Assembly (NCBI RefSeq): GCF_965218685.1
Contig: NZ_OZ244657.1
Span: forward strand, 2,294,001 to 2,358,000
Direction: 5' to 3'
DNA: 64,000 nt
Source: Thalassobius sp965218685
Lineage (GTDB): Bacteria; Pseudomonadota; Alphaproteobacteria; Rhodobacterales; Rhodobacteraceae
Shown here: piece after piece, positions 42,388 to 51,244 of the stretch
How positions within the stretch are numbered: position 1 is the stretch's first letter
Layout: each line of letters begins with the position of its first letter
Program-made: the position numbers and the translations under genes
Notes under the pieces: generated by a model
Databases searched by the model: none
Told to the model about the DNA's origin: nothing
What the model saw: the letters and a program-made list of their open reading frames with translations, nothing else

Positions 42388-43143
42388 ATGGATTTCGGAA
42401 TGAAAGGTAAGGTCTGTCTGATCACTGGCGGGGCGGGCAGTATTGGCCTGGCTTCGGCGCGTCAGATGCTGGATCTGGGCGCAAAGGTGATGCTGGTGGA
42501 CCGCGACGCAGACGCGCTGCAGACCGCTGCCGATCAACTTGGTTCAATTCAGACCTGTGTTGCGGATGTTTCGGATGAAAGGGACGTGGCGCAGTACATC
42601 GCGCGGACGATCGAGCTGTTTGGGCAGATTGATGTCCTGTTCAGCAATGCAGGCAATTTTGGCACCGTCGCCCCGATCGAGGATTATCCCACCGAAGTCT
42701 TCGATCAGGTTCTGGCCGTTCATGTGCGCGGGGCCTTTCTGGCCGCCAAACATGCGGTGCCGCATATGGGGCAGGGTGGCAGCATCATCATCACCTCCAG
42801 CGTGGCGGGGTTGCGGGGGGATCCGGGCGTGTATGGCTATATCACCGCAAAACATGCGCTGACCGGGCTGATGCGGGTGCTGGCCAAGGATCTGGCGCCG
42901 CGCGGCATTCGCGTGAACACGATCAACCCCGGCCCTGTATCCAACGGATTTCAGCAGCGGGTCGAGGATGACTTGGGTGAAATCATCGGTCGTGATGGCA
43001 CAGAATTCTTTGACGAGATTATCCCGATGGGGCGTCACGCCACCCCAGAAGAGGTGGCGCGCTCGGTTCTCTATCTGGCTTCGGATCAAAGCAGCTTTAC
43101 CACCGGCACGATCCTGTCTGTCGATGGTGGTATGAGCGGCTAG
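42388..43143 (+). CDS. SDR family oxidoreductase
   Basis: A 251-residue classical short-chain dehydrogenase: cofactor loop LITGGAGSIGLA, NAG at LFSNAGNFG, catalytic Ser in ITSSVAGL and Tyr-x-x-x-Lys in GYITAKHAL, and the C-terminal GTILSVDGGMSG. An Asp at the end of beta-2 (VDRDADAL) indicates NAD preference. It oxidises a secondary alcohol or reduces the ketone; substrate unknown. It is alone on the plus strand between the ThDP enzyme (divergent) and the ABC importer (convergent, 11 nt). A GC hairpin (43147-43167) without T-run lies between the stops. Confidence 0.85.
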   Translation: MDFGMKGKVCLITGGAGSIGLASARQMLDLGAKVMLVDRDADALQTAADQLGSIQTCVADVSDERDVAQYIARTIELFGQIDVLFSNAGNFGTVAPIEDYPTEVFDQVLAVHVRGAFLAAKHAVPHMGQGGSIIITSSVAGLRGDPGVYGYITAKHALTGLMRVLAKDLAPRGIRVNTINPGPVSNGFQQRVEDDLGEIIGRDGTEFFDEIIPMGRHATPEEVARSVLYLASDQSSFTTGTILSVDGGMSG

Positions 43144-43154
43144 CCCGGCGGCCC

Positions 43155-43895
43155 CTAGTGGGCCGCCAAACCGGCGCCTTCCTCGACCGCGTCGATACCG
43201 AAATAGGCCTGGTCCAGAAGTTCGGGATCCTTGATCAGGTTCTCGGCCCGGCCACTGTAGCGCACCTGCCCACCGCGCAGCACCAGCGCCTCTTCTGAAA
43301 CGCTCAGCGCAAGGTCGGTAAATTGCTCGATCAGCAAAATGCCGACACCGCGCGTTTTCAGATCCGTGACAAAGCTCATCAGGCGTTTGACCACCAAAGG
43401 TGCCAGTCCCAAGGACATCTCGTCGACCAGCAAAAAGCGTGGGCGGCTCATCATTGCGTGTCCCAGTGCCAGCATTTGCTGCTGCCCGCCCGACATGGAC
43501 CCTGCGATCTGCTTTTTGCGTTCGGCCAGTTCGGGGAAAAAGCTGTAGGTCTCGGCCAGCGTTTCCTCCAACCCGTCCGGCAACAGTGACCCGGCCGCGC
43601 GCAGGTTGTCATCTACGCTTAGCTTGGTCAGAACCCGGTGGCCTTCGGGAACGGCAGCGATTCCGGCCGCGCGGATCACGTCAGGGCCTTTGCCCGTCAG
43701 ATCCGCGCCATCCAGTGTCATCTGCCCACCCGAGACTGCCATCATCCCGGCCATGGCCAGAACCAGTTCGGATTTACCCGCGCCATTCGCACCCAAGACC
43801 GCGGTTACGCTGCCGGGGGCCAGATGCAGGTCGATCTGGTCCACCAAGGTGCGCCCATCCTGCACGACGCTGAGTTTTTTCAGTTCCAATGCCAT
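43155..43895 (-). CDS. Branched-chain amino-acid-type ABC transporter ATPase (LivF-like)
   Basis: A 246-residue ATPase: Walker A LGANGAGKSELVLAMAG, signature SGGQQQMLALGHAMMSRP, Walker B LLVDEMSLGLAP. It is the LivF-type subunit of a HAAT-family importer and the last gene of the minus-strand run GMC oxidoreductase-SBP-LivH-LivM-LivG-LivF. The name reflects the family only; members import amino acids, urea, aromatic acids and other small compounds, and the neighbouring catabolic genes argue for a non-amino-acid substrate. Confidence 0.9.
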   Translation of the reverse strand: MALELKKLSVVQDGRTLVDQIDLHLAPGSVTAVLGANGAGKSELVLAMAGMMAVSGGQMTLDGADLTGKGPDVIRAAGIAAVPEGHRVLTKLSVDDNLRAAGSLLPDGLEETLAETYSFFPELAERKKQIAGSMSGGQQQMLALGHAMMSRPRFLLVDEMSLGLAPLVVKRLMSFVTDLKTRGVGILLIEQFTDLALSVSEEALVLRGGQVRYSGRAENLIKDPELLDQAYFGIDAVEEGAGLAAH

Positions 43896-43898
43896 GGA

Positions 43899-44609
43899 TT
43901 ATACCTCTTCCGTGCCAAGATAGGCCGCTTTGACCTTGGGATCGGCCAGCACGTCCGCCGTGGGGCCAAAGGCGATTTTCTTGCCGAAATCCAACACCAG
44001 AGTGTCCGTGCATATACGCGAGATCAGCTCGACATCGTGGTCGATCACCAGAACCTGCGCGCCGGTTTCCTTGGGCACGGCCATGATCAGATCGCCCAGC
44101 CGGTGCGTTTCCTCGATCGAGAGGCCGCCAGCGGGTTCATCGAACATCACCAGTTTGGGGTTTCCGACAAGGCATTTGGCCATGTCAGTCAGGCGGCGTT
44201 CAAACCCGTCCAAAGTACGGCCCATGCGATCGGCCTTGTCGGCCATGCCGACCAGCTCCAGCATGCGCTGTACCTCGTCGCGTTTGGGCCCCGAGGCCCC
44301 GGCATGGTCGATCTGCACCAGAACATTATCAAAAACGCTCAGATCATTGGCGATCTCTTCCTTTTGGAACGAACGCCGCAACCCCCAGTGCGCGCGCCGA
44401 TACGGGGCAAGGGACAGAAGGCTGGTGCCATCCATGTCGATCCGGCCCCCGTGCACATGCACAAAGCCCGAGATCACATTCATCAGTGTGGTTTTACCCG
44501 CGCCGTTGGGGCCAATGATGCCATTCACCGGCGCCGTGAACTGGGCCGAAACCTGATCCAGCGCGACAACACCGCCGAAATGCACACTTACGCTATCGAG
44601 TTTGATCAT
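43899..44609 (-). CDS. Branched-chain amino-acid-type ABC transporter ATPase (LivG-like)
   Basis: A 236-residue ATPase with GPNGAGKTTLMNVISGFV (Walker A), the LivG-specific long insertion before the signature, and LVMFDEPAGGLSIEE (Walker B). The signature region (FERRLTDMAKCLVGNP) lacks the canonical LSGGQ: where LSGGQ is expected it reads DGFERRLTDM, still followed by the normal helix. Divergent signatures are common in LivG proteins. Together with LivF it powers the importer. Its start overlaps the livM stop by 4 nt. Confidence 0.88.
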   Translation of the reverse strand: MIKLDSVSVHFGGVVALDQVSAQFTAPVNGIIGPNGAGKTTLMNVISGFVHVHGGRIDMDGTSLLSLAPYRRAHWGLRRSFQKEEIANDLSVFDNVLVQIDHAGASGPKRDEVQRMLELVGMADKADRMGRTLDGFERRLTDMAKCLVGNPKLVMFDEPAGGLSIEETHRLGDLIMAVPKETGAQVLVIDHDVELISRICTDTLVLDFGKKIAFGPTADVLADPKVKAAYLGTEEV

Positions 44610-45601
44610 TGCTCGGCCTCCTTCTTGGGGCTCAGACGGGCTTGCACCGCGTCGATCAACTGACCGGCCAACCCATTGGGCGCTGTGATGATCGCGTGCA
44701 GCAAACCTGCGCCGAAGATGACAAAGCTTAGGTCCGCATCCACGCCCCAGTTGTTCAGCAGGGCAGGCAGGATGCGGAACAGTGTGGCCGCGATCAGTGC
44801 GCCCAGCCAGTACCGCGCGCCGCCAACGATCGCCAAGGCGAAGACCATGACGCTTTCGCTGGCCTTGAAGGTTGCGTCATCCAGAAGACCCAGTGATCCC
44901 GCCAGCAAGCCGCCAGCCACACCGGCCAGAAGACCGGCAATGCCAAAGGCCCAGGTTTTATACAGGGTGACATTGACGCCTGCGGACATGGCGGCGGCCT
45001 CGGACCGGCGGATCAGCGCCCAGGCCCGTCCGGGGGCAAGGCGGCGATGCGCCTCGATGAACAAAAAGCCCAGCAGGACGACCACCACGGTATAGCGGAA
45101 ATATGCCTCGGGGGATTGGGCCAGCCACGGGCGCCGGAACGCATCGGCCGAGCCGGTTTTCACACCCCAGAAGCCTTCGCCCCCATTCGGGAACTGATAG
45201 GTGGCAAACAGGATCTCTAGCCCTCCGGCGGCCATAAGGGTGACCAGCGCCAGGTACAGCCCGCGCATCCGCAGGGCGGGCAGGGCCAGCAACCAGCCAA
45301 AGGCCATAGTCACAAGCCCGGACAGGATCAGGTTCACCTCGAATGGCAGGCCGTAGGCGTGGTTCAGGCGCAGCATAACCCAGCCGCCGACCCCCATCAG
45401 ACCGACCTGGGTCAGGCTGACCATGCCAAGGCGCGCATACATGAAGGCCACGCCGCCAATCGCAAGCATGAAACAGCCGGTCGAGATGAACACGCTGAGC
45501 CACAGGTTTCCGGCCACAAGCGGTAGAATGACGATGGCGAAAGCGGCGAAGATCAGGCCGCTCCAGCCTGAAGGCGTGATTTGGAACAAACGCTTGTCCA
45601 T
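44606..45601 (-). CDS. Branched-chain amino-acid-type ABC transporter permease (LivM-like)
   Basis: A 331-residue polytopic permease with about eight to nine helices. The LivM family block GRAWALIRRSEAAAMSAGVNVTLYKTWAFGIAGLLAGVAGGL (shown in parts: EAAAMSAGVNV, KTWAFGIAGLLAG) contains the EAA-like loop that docks to the ATPases. It starts 1 nt after the LivH stop and overlaps LivG by 4 nt, so the transport genes are translationally coupled. Confidence 0.9.
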   Translation of the reverse strand: MDKRLFQITPSGWSGLIFAAFAIVILPLVAGNLWLSVFISTGCFMLAIGGVAFMYARLGMVSLTQVGLMGVGGWVMLRLNHAYGLPFEVNLILSGLVTMAFGWLLALPALRMRGLYLALVTLMAAGGLEILFATYQFPNGGEGFWGVKTGSADAFRRPWLAQSPEAYFRYTVVVVLLGFLFIEAHRRLAPGRAWALIRRSEAAAMSAGVNVTLYKTWAFGIAGLLAGVAGGLLAGSLGLLDDATFKASESVMVFALAIVGGARYWLGALIAATLFRILPALLNNWGVDADLSFVIFGAGLLHAIITAPNGLAGQLIDAVQARLSPKKEAEQ

Positions 45602-45602
45602 G

Positions 45603-46559
45603 TCAGTCCCTCCCGCCGAATGTCAGGCGCGATCCGCGCTGCGACCACAGCAGCACCAGCGCCGCGATGACAAACGGTGCAATGGGGCGCACGCCTTTGA
45701 GGGTCGAGGACAGCGTCAGCATATTCTCGATCACGCCCATCGACAGGCCGCCCACCAGCACCAGGGCCAGATTGTCCAACCGTCCGCAGATTGCGGCGGC
45801 GATGGAGGGGATGACCATGAAGGTGATAACCGTCGGCTCTAACCGGATCAGGTCGGCAAACATCAACCCGGTAAAACCCGCCAGCACACCCGAGATACCC
45901 CAGGCGATGGTCTCGACCTTCAGGATCGGGATGCCGATAAGGGCCGAAAGATCGCGGTCATTGGCCAGACTGCGCATTTGCAGGCCCACCTTGGTGCGGC
46001 TGAGAAAGAAGTAAATGCCGATCACGATCAGAATTGACGCGGCAAAGACGATCAGACGGGTCGCGGTCACACGCAGGCCCAGGAAACGGATGCCGATCTT
46101 GTCGGTCGGCAAAGAGATCGAGCGCGGATCGTCGATCCACAGAAAACTGACAAGGCCAAGGATGATCAGGGCAAAACCCAGCGTCGCCACGGCTTTGACC
46201 ACAGGTTCGCGCCAGGCCAGATGCGGCGCGATCATGCGGCCGTAAAACAGGGTGATCGCCAGCGCCATCAGGATGCAGGCGCTCCAGGCGACGGGGCCCC
46301 AGACGCCCCATTCAACCAGCTGCCATGCTGTCATGGCGCCAGCCGCTCCTGCGGCCCCGCCCGAGAAATTCAAAACGCCCGTGGCCCGGAACAGCACGAC
46401 CATGCCGATCCCGCCCAGCGCATAAAGCGAGCCAGTCGCAAGGCCAGAGGCCAGGAACAAGCCCTGTATTTTCATGGGTTTACCCCAGCCGAGCCATGTC
46501 AGGATGACGGCCATCAGCACCAGGTAAAGCCCCCAGTTGAGGAGAGTGGTTTTTTTCAT
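45603..46559 (-). CDS. Branched-chain amino-acid-type ABC transporter permease (LivH-like)
   Basis: A 318-residue permease with about eight helices. LASGLATGSLYALGGIGMVVLFRATGVLNF near the N-terminus (ALGGIGMVVLFRATGVLNF) is the LivH hallmark, and RSLANDRDLSALIGIPI forms the ATPase-docking loop. ATG 46559 is chosen over the frame start at 46589 because it gives MKKTTLLNWGLYLVLM, a natural first helix. It follows the binding protein after 69 nt that include a small hairpin. Confidence 0.9.
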   Translation of the reverse strand: MKKTTLLNWGLYLVLMAVILTWLGWGKPMKIQGLFLASGLATGSLYALGGIGMVVLFRATGVLNFSGGAAGAAGAMTAWQLVEWGVWGPVAWSACILMALAITLFYGRMIAPHLAWREPVVKAVATLGFALIILGLVSFLWIDDPRSISLPTDKIGIRFLGLRVTATRLIVFAASILIVIGIYFFLSRTKVGLQMRSLANDRDLSALIGIPILKVETIAWGISGVLAGFTGLMFADLIRLEPTVITFMVIPSIAAAICGRLDNLALVLVGGLSMGVIENMLTLSSTLKGVRPIAPFVIAALVLLWSQRGSRLTFGGRD

Positions 46560-46585
46560 TGGGTCCCGCCCGAAAGTTGGGTGCA

Positions 46586-46604
46586 GCAAGGCGCTTGGCC
46601 CTGC
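46586..46604 (-). other. Small hairpin between binding-protein and permease genes
   Basis: GCAAGGC (46586-46592) can pair with GCCCTGC (46598-46604), one G-U pair, loop 5 nt, with no T-run. Such hairpins after binding-protein genes often stabilise the upstream mRNA so that more binding protein than permease is made. That role is inference here. Confidence 0.3.
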
Positions 46605-46628
46605 TACACCTGATAGGCTTAGCTAGGC

Positions 46629-47882
46629 TCAGCGCAGGCCAAGCTCTTTTTCCAGGGCGATGTGAGGCTCGAAATAGGCGCTGTCATATTCATAACAATC
46701 GCGCACGATTTCATAGCCACCCTTGACGATCTTCACCATATAACCCGCGTGGTTGGGCATATGGAAATCGGCGTCACCCACATAATAGGGGCCACACATC
46801 AGGTCAGATTCCAGACCTTTGATGGCACGGATCGCATCGCCAACCTTGTCGCGGTCATCAACGTCGGCGGGGTCCATGGCCAGCATGGTTTCGGTGAAGA
46901 ATTTGGCCGACAGATAACCTGCCTGTGCAAAGGTATCGCGCGGATCCTCGGGGTTGGCATAGCTGTCCATCACCTTGATCCAGTTCTGTGCGTCCGGGCC
47001 GTTGACCTGGAACGGCGCCAGTTCGGCATTCACATAGATGTGGCCGTGCCAGTAGTCACCCACCTGATCAGGAACCGACAGGTCATATAGCGGGGTCGGG
47101 GCGATCCAGTTGAACGCATCGCGCAGGTCCTGTTCTTCAGCCGCTTTCAGAATGGCAAGGGCCAGACCGGCAGGCTGGTTGATCAGGATGGTGTCCGCAC
47201 CCGAAGACACGGCCTCGAGCAGAGCCGAGTTCACGTCCGGAGCACCGGGGTTCAGCAGCGCCATGCTGCCGTCGCCGCCGTTGTCCTTCATATAGTTGAT
47301 CGACGCCTCACAGGACCAGATGCCGTTGTTGGGTATGTTCAGGCCGATGCACGCGATATTGGTCGCGCCCAGTTCCTCGCGGGCATATTGCACCGCGCCA
47401 AGGTTCGACGGCAGCGGGCCTTGGTTGGTCGACACGATGTTCGAGCTTTCGAAACATTCCGAAATCGCACAGGCCGAGGCCATGACCATGATGTCAGCGT
47501 CTTTATAGGTACCTGCGTTCACGGCCATCTCGATGAACGAGCCGTTGCCGACCAGCGCCACCGAATTGGTGTCATTCACCAGTTTTGCCGCGGCCTGAGC
47601 GGCCAGTTCGGGGTTCCACTGGTCGTTTTCAACGCGATAATCCACGGGGCGGCCATGGATGCCGCCATTGGCGTTCACACATTTGAAATAGGCCGCCGCG
47701 GCATCGGTCGCGGCCGAGAAATCGCCGGGCGCAGCATTGCCGTGAATGCCGCCGACGATGATCGGATCGCCGCTGGCTGCCTGGCCGGTATTAGCGCCGC
47801 ACATCGGAGCCGCCATGGCAGGGGCCGCAAAGCCCATTCCCATCACGCTGGCCAGTGCCAGAAGTTTACGTTGTTTCGTCAT
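46629..47882 (-). CDS. Periplasmic binding protein of the HAAT/Liv-type importer, Cys-rich
   Basis: A 417-residue exported protein: signal peptide MTKQRKLLALASVMGMGFAA (cleavage after AMAA), then a Peripla_BP_6 fold with PIIVGGIHGNAAPGDFSAAT, FKCVNANGGIHGRPVDYRV and VALVGNGSF. It binds the imported compound for the LivHMGF machinery. Unusually it holds eight cysteines in the mature part (in PMCGAN, YFKCVN, SACAISECFE, IACIG, WSCEAS, LMCGPYY, RDCYEY), enough for four disulfides, unlike the one disulfide of classical LivJ. The gene lies between the GMC oxidoreductase and the permeases, all co-oriented. Confidence 0.88.
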   Translation of the reverse strand: MTKQRKLLALASVMGMGFAAPAMAAPMCGANTGQAASGDPIIVGGIHGNAAPGDFSAATDAAAAYFKCVNANGGIHGRPVDYRVENDQWNPELAAQAAAKLVNDTNSVALVGNGSFIEMAVNAGTYKDADIMVMASACAISECFESSNIVSTNQGPLPSNLGAVQYAREELGATNIACIGLNIPNNGIWSCEASINYMKDNGGDGSMALLNPGAPDVNSALLEAVSSGADTILINQPAGLALAILKAAEEQDLRDAFNWIAPTPLYDLSVPDQVGDYWHGHIYVNAELAPFQVNGPDAQNWIKVMDSYANPEDPRDTFAQAGYLSAKFFTETMLAMDPADVDDRDKVGDAIRAIKGLESDLMCGPYYVGDADFHMPNHAGYMVKIVKGGYEIVRDCYEYDSAYFEPHIALEKELGLR

Positions 47883-47948
47883 GTTTTCCTCCCTGGAATG
47901 ACAAATCGATTATTTCGGACCCTTCCGGGCCTCTGGTGGGTAGATGGG

Positions 47949-49553
47949 TCAGGCGGCGTTCCGCCTGTCCTCGGTGATCATGTCAGCGGCTTTTTCGGCA
48001 ATCATGATGGCCGGTGCGTTGGTGTTCCCGCTGACAATCTTGGGCATGATCGAGGCATCCACGACCCGCAGCCCACGCAGTCCGTACACCCGCAGGCGCG
48101 GATCGGTTACGGACATGGGGGTAGTGCCCATCGCGCAGGTTCCAACCGGGTGGTACACAGTGCGGGCATGTTCGCGGATGAATGCCTTGATCTGGTCATC
48201 AGTCTGAGCGTCGTCGCCGGGGATAATCTCGGACAGGCGATGCTTGGCAAAGGGGGGCTGGCGCAGAATATCGCGGGCCATGCGCACGGCCCTGGTCATA
48301 CGGATTGTGTCGGCCTCGTTGGACAACAGGCCAAGGTCTATATCCGGCGCGCCGTTAGGGGCGTTGCGGGTCACGCTGCCCGTGCTTTCTGGGCGCAGAA
48401 GACAAGTGTGCAACGACACTCCGTGCCCGTATTCGAACATCCGGCCTCGATGGCTTTTGCGGCCGGGGATGAAATGCAGCTGGATGTCCGGACGATCCTC
48501 GGCGGGTGAGGTGCGAAGAAAGCCCCCGGCCTCGACCATGTTCGAGCTGAGCATCCCGCGCCGTGCCCCGATCCAGCGCAGTCCTTCTAGCGCCAATTTG
48601 GGCGCAGCCTGCAAGGACAGTCCGTATGGCGCCGCGCTTTGCGATTTGCAGATCACCATCACGTCAACGTGGTCCTGCAGGTTTTTCCCCACACCGGGAA
48701 GGTGCTGCACGACGTCCTTATCCAGCGCCTGCAGGGCAGCACCGTCACCGATGCCCGAACGCAGCAGGATATCAGGCGAGCCGATGGCCCCGGCGCAAAG
48801 GATCACCTCGTGGCGCGCCTCAACGAACTGAGGCCCCTGCGCCGTCGCCAATTGTACCCCGGCTGCGCGGTCGTCCCGGACAATCACCTGATGCACCTCG
48901 GCGCCGGTGATCACATGCAGATTGGCGCGCGCGCGTACAGGCGCGAGGAATGCCGCTCCGGTCGAGTGCCGCCGTCCGTCTTTTTGCGTGACTTGATAGA
49001 TGCCCACACCCTCGGGGTCGGGCGCGTTGAAATCGTCACAGGCGCGGTGCTGAAGCTGTGTCGCCGCGTCAACAAAGACGTGATCCATCGCATTGGCATC
49101 GTTCAAGTTTTGAACGCTCAGCGGGCCGTCGCGACCGTGGAATTCGCTGGATTTGGACGGATCGGCATTTGCTTCGGATTTCTTGAAATAGGGCAGGACG
49201 GACGCGTAATCCCAACCCGTGCAGCCCGCCGAAGCCCAATCGTCATAGTCCTGACGATGACCGCGGATGTAGATCATGCCGTTGATCGCGGACGAACCGC
49301 CCAGCACTTTACCCCGAGGGATCGAGACTTCGCGGCCATCCAGCCCCTTTTGGGGGGTCGATCTGAACAGCCAGTTGTGCCGGCGGTCCTTGGACAGCCA
49401 GATCAGCCCAAGCGGGATCTTGATGAAGGGGCTGCGATCCTCGGGGCCGGCCTCGATCAGGCAAACACGCACCGTTGGATCGGCGCTCAGCCGGTTCGCC
49501 AGAACCGAACCGGACGAACCTGCGCCCACGATCACATAGTCGAATTCAGCCAT
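47949..49553 (-). CDS. GMC-family FAD-dependent alcohol oxidoreductase
   Basis: A 534-residue glucose-methanol-choline oxidoreductase. The FAD Rossmann motif is VIVGAGSSGSVLANRL at the N-terminus; GKVLGGSSAINGMIYIRGH is the first GMC signature, GAIGSPDILLRSGIG the second, and the C-terminus keeps the catalytic His in YHPVGTCAMG and the His/Asn region VSGNTNAPAIMIAEK. It oxidises an alcohol to aldehyde or ketone, passing electrons to a membrane or soluble acceptor. Relatives include choline, polyethylene glycol and long-chain alcohol dehydrogenases; the substrate is open. It is the promoter-proximal gene of the GMC-importer operon. ATG 49553 is preferred to the frame start at 49592. Confidence 0.9.
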   Translation of the reverse strand: MAEFDYVIVGAGSSGSVLANRLSADPTVRVCLIEAGPEDRSPFIKIPLGLIWLSKDRRHNWLFRSTPQKGLDGREVSIPRGKVLGGSSAINGMIYIRGHRQDYDDWASAGCTGWDYASVLPYFKKSEANADPSKSSEFHGRDGPLSVQNLNDANAMDHVFVDAATQLQHRACDDFNAPDPEGVGIYQVTQKDGRRHSTGAAFLAPVRARANLHVITGAEVHQVIVRDDRAAGVQLATAQGPQFVEARHEVILCAGAIGSPDILLRSGIGDGAALQALDKDVVQHLPGVGKNLQDHVDVMVICKSQSAAPYGLSLQAAPKLALEGLRWIGARRGMLSSNMVEAGGFLRTSPAEDRPDIQLHFIPGRKSHRGRMFEYGHGVSLHTCLLRPESTGSVTRNAPNGAPDIDLGLLSNEADTIRMTRAVRMARDILRQPPFAKHRLSEIIPGDDAQTDDQIKAFIREHARTVYHPVGTCAMGTTPMSVTDPRLRVYGLRGLRVVDASIMPKIVSGNTNAPAIMIAEKAADMITEDRRNAA

Positions 49554-49672
49554 GGTGGCGGCGCCCTTTGGTCTGTAAAGACAGCTGCGCAACCCGACTG
49601 AATCGGTGTACCCGTAGGTAATTCATGTAAAATCTTCCTCCCAGTGGTCAGGCTCTTGAGGCCAAAACCTGC

Positions 49673-49714
49673 GAATCACGTTATTGCTCTTGCTTTGGTT
49701 TTTCTTTGGCTTTT
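49673..49714 (-). promoter_or_regulatory. Tandem 11-bp repeat operator of the GMC-importer operon (SARP-type box)
   Basis: On the minus strand the segment 49714-49693 reads AAAAGCCAAAG then AAAAACCAAAG, two direct repeats 11 bp apart (one mismatch). Thirteen nt further on is GTGATTC (49679-49673). The same box, same orientation toward its gene and same spacing to GTGATTC, occurs before the P450 operon at 51245-51286. SARP-family activators bind direct repeats of this periodicity just upstream of the -10. The box lies 46 nt before the regulator ATG, so it could also serve autoregulation. Confidence 0.75.
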
Positions 49715-49754
49715 TGCTAAAGGAACTTCTTAACCCGCCAGGTAAGGTGCGCAA

Positions 49755-51233
49755 ATGGAACCAATATCAGAGATGACCAAGCCGCGTCGCGATGTCAGCA
49801 ATCCTTCTCAAGAGGTTGCAAACGCTGCAATTTTTGCTGAATCCGGGGACGCGAACTTTGTTCTGAAGGCATTGGGTAATGTCTCGGGGCATGAAAATAT
49901 GCTGATCATTTCCGAGAATCCGTCCTTCTTGCGTGCGGGCCACGCGATGATGCGCCTGAGCGCGACCGAGATCGGCCTGGATCGCGAACAGATCGTGGCG
50001 GCCGACGTGGTGCAGGCGCTACAACAATGGCTAAGCACCGAGCTTAGCAAGGGGTGTTTCATCATCGACATGAGCTGGGTGTCAAAGCAGATGCAGGGCG
50101 CCTTGCGGGTCGAATCCTGGGGCGAGATTTCCAGCCAGATTCACAAGCGCTATGGGTTGCCGGTGATCTCGGTCTATAACCGAGAGCTGATTGTCGAGGA
50201 CCTGCTGCAAGCCTCGTTCAGGGCGCATCAGCAAATCCTTGTGCCCTCGGGGGTCTATGAAAATCCGTTCTGGATTCCGATGGAGTTGGCCAACAAACCC
50301 GCAGGCGAACAGATGTCTTTTGTGCTGGGACGGATTGTGCCCGACTATGCCGGGACCAACTTTTTCGAGCGCGACCTTCGCTTCGCCGCCCATGGGGCCG
50401 ATCCTGATTGGCTGGTGCGCTCGTCCAAGCCGATGGCGCCCAGTGACAGGGCTGAACGATGGCAGATCTATTGCCTGGGCCAATTGAGGGTCTATCGCAA
50501 TGGGTCCGAGCGGATCGATTGGAACATAAAGGGGGGCGCACCCAAGAAAACGCGCACCCTGTTTGCCTATCTGCTGACCCATGGGGAACGGGGCGCCCAT
50601 GTTGACCGCATTGCCGAGCTTTTATGGGCCGAAGACGGCACCGAAAAAAGCAAGCGCGCGCGGTTGCACCACACGGTGGCCATGCTTCGCAGAACACTGG
50701 GGCGCAAGGATGCCGTGATCCGCTCGGGGGATTTCTACCGGCTGAACCCGCCCGAAGGCAGCTGGGTCGACATCACCAGTTTCGAGCAACTGTGCCGCCG
50801 TGGCGTGTCCCTGTTCAAGCGCGGTCAAAGCGAAGAGGCGCAGCTGATCTACTCGACCGCGGAAAAGCTTTATACCGGTGATTTGTTTGAAGACATCCCG
50901 CTGGACTATATCGATAACGAGCAAGAGGACTGGTGCATGGCCCGCCGAATTTGGCTGCGCGAGGTGGCCTTGAAGCTGCAGCGCGATTTCTCGGCGCTGT
51001 TGCGGGAAAAGGGGCGTTTGCGCGCCGCACTGGAACATTGTCAGAAAGGTTTGGCGCTGGATCCCAGCAGTGATGACGTGAATATCGAGACGTTGAAGGT
51101 TTTCCATGCTCAGGGCCGAATGGATGCGGTCGCGCGTCAGTACCGCCAGTACAAAAAAGCCATGATGGCGATTGGCTCCACCCCGGAAGGGTCAGAGGTT
51201 CAGCGAACTTATCGAGCATTAACAACACGTTAG
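49755..51233 (+). CDS. SARP/AfsR-type transcriptional activator with N-terminal MEDS-like sensory domain
   Basis: A 492-residue regulator. Residues about 30-185 resemble the MEDS domain of DcmR-like sensors: LKALGNVSGHENMLII, then GKxF-like SKGCFIIDMSWV, and the closing VISVYNRELIVEDLL plus VYENPFWIP, where the family has YDR and NPYYVP. Residues about 235-325 are a winged-helix domain (YCLGQLRVYRNG, KTRTLFAYLLTHGERGAHVDRIAELLW, ARLHHTVAMLRRTLG). Residues about 330-490 form a TPR-like BTAD domain (WVDITSFEQLC, AEKLYTGDLFEDIP, LRAALEHCQKGLALDP). Winged helix plus BTAD is the SARP layout, common in actinomycetes and rare in proteobacteria. It sits between two operons that share a SARP-type repeat, and is presumably their activator. 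Confidence 0.85.
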   Translation: MEPISEMTKPRRDVSNPSQEVANAAIFAESGDANFVLKALGNVSGHENMLIISENPSFLRAGHAMMRLSATEIGLDREQIVAADVVQALQQWLSTELSKGCFIIDMSWVSKQMQGALRVESWGEISSQIHKRYGLPVISVYNRELIVEDLLQASFRAHQQILVPSGVYENPFWIPMELANKPAGEQMSFVLGRIVPDYAGTNFFERDLRFAAHGADPDWLVRSSKPMAPSDRAERWQIYCLGQLRVYRNGSERIDWNIKGGAPKKTRTLFAYLLTHGERGAHVDRIAELLWAEDGTEKSKRARLHHTVAMLRRTLGRKDAVIRSGDFYRLNPPEGSWVDITSFEQLCRRGVSLFKRGQSEEAQLIYSTAEKLYTGDLFEDIPLDYIDNEQEDWCMARRIWLREVALKLQRDFSALLREKGRLRAALEHCQKGLALDPSSDDVNIETLKVFHAQGRMDAVARQYRQYKKAMMAIGSTPEGSEVQRTYRALTTR

Positions 51234-51244
51234 AATTTTTGTGT

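Noticed and set aside
43147..43167. GC hairpin between SDR and livF as a terminator
   Set aside because: The 8-bp stem is perfect but no T-run follows on either strand and the livF stop codon lies in the loop; not enough to call.
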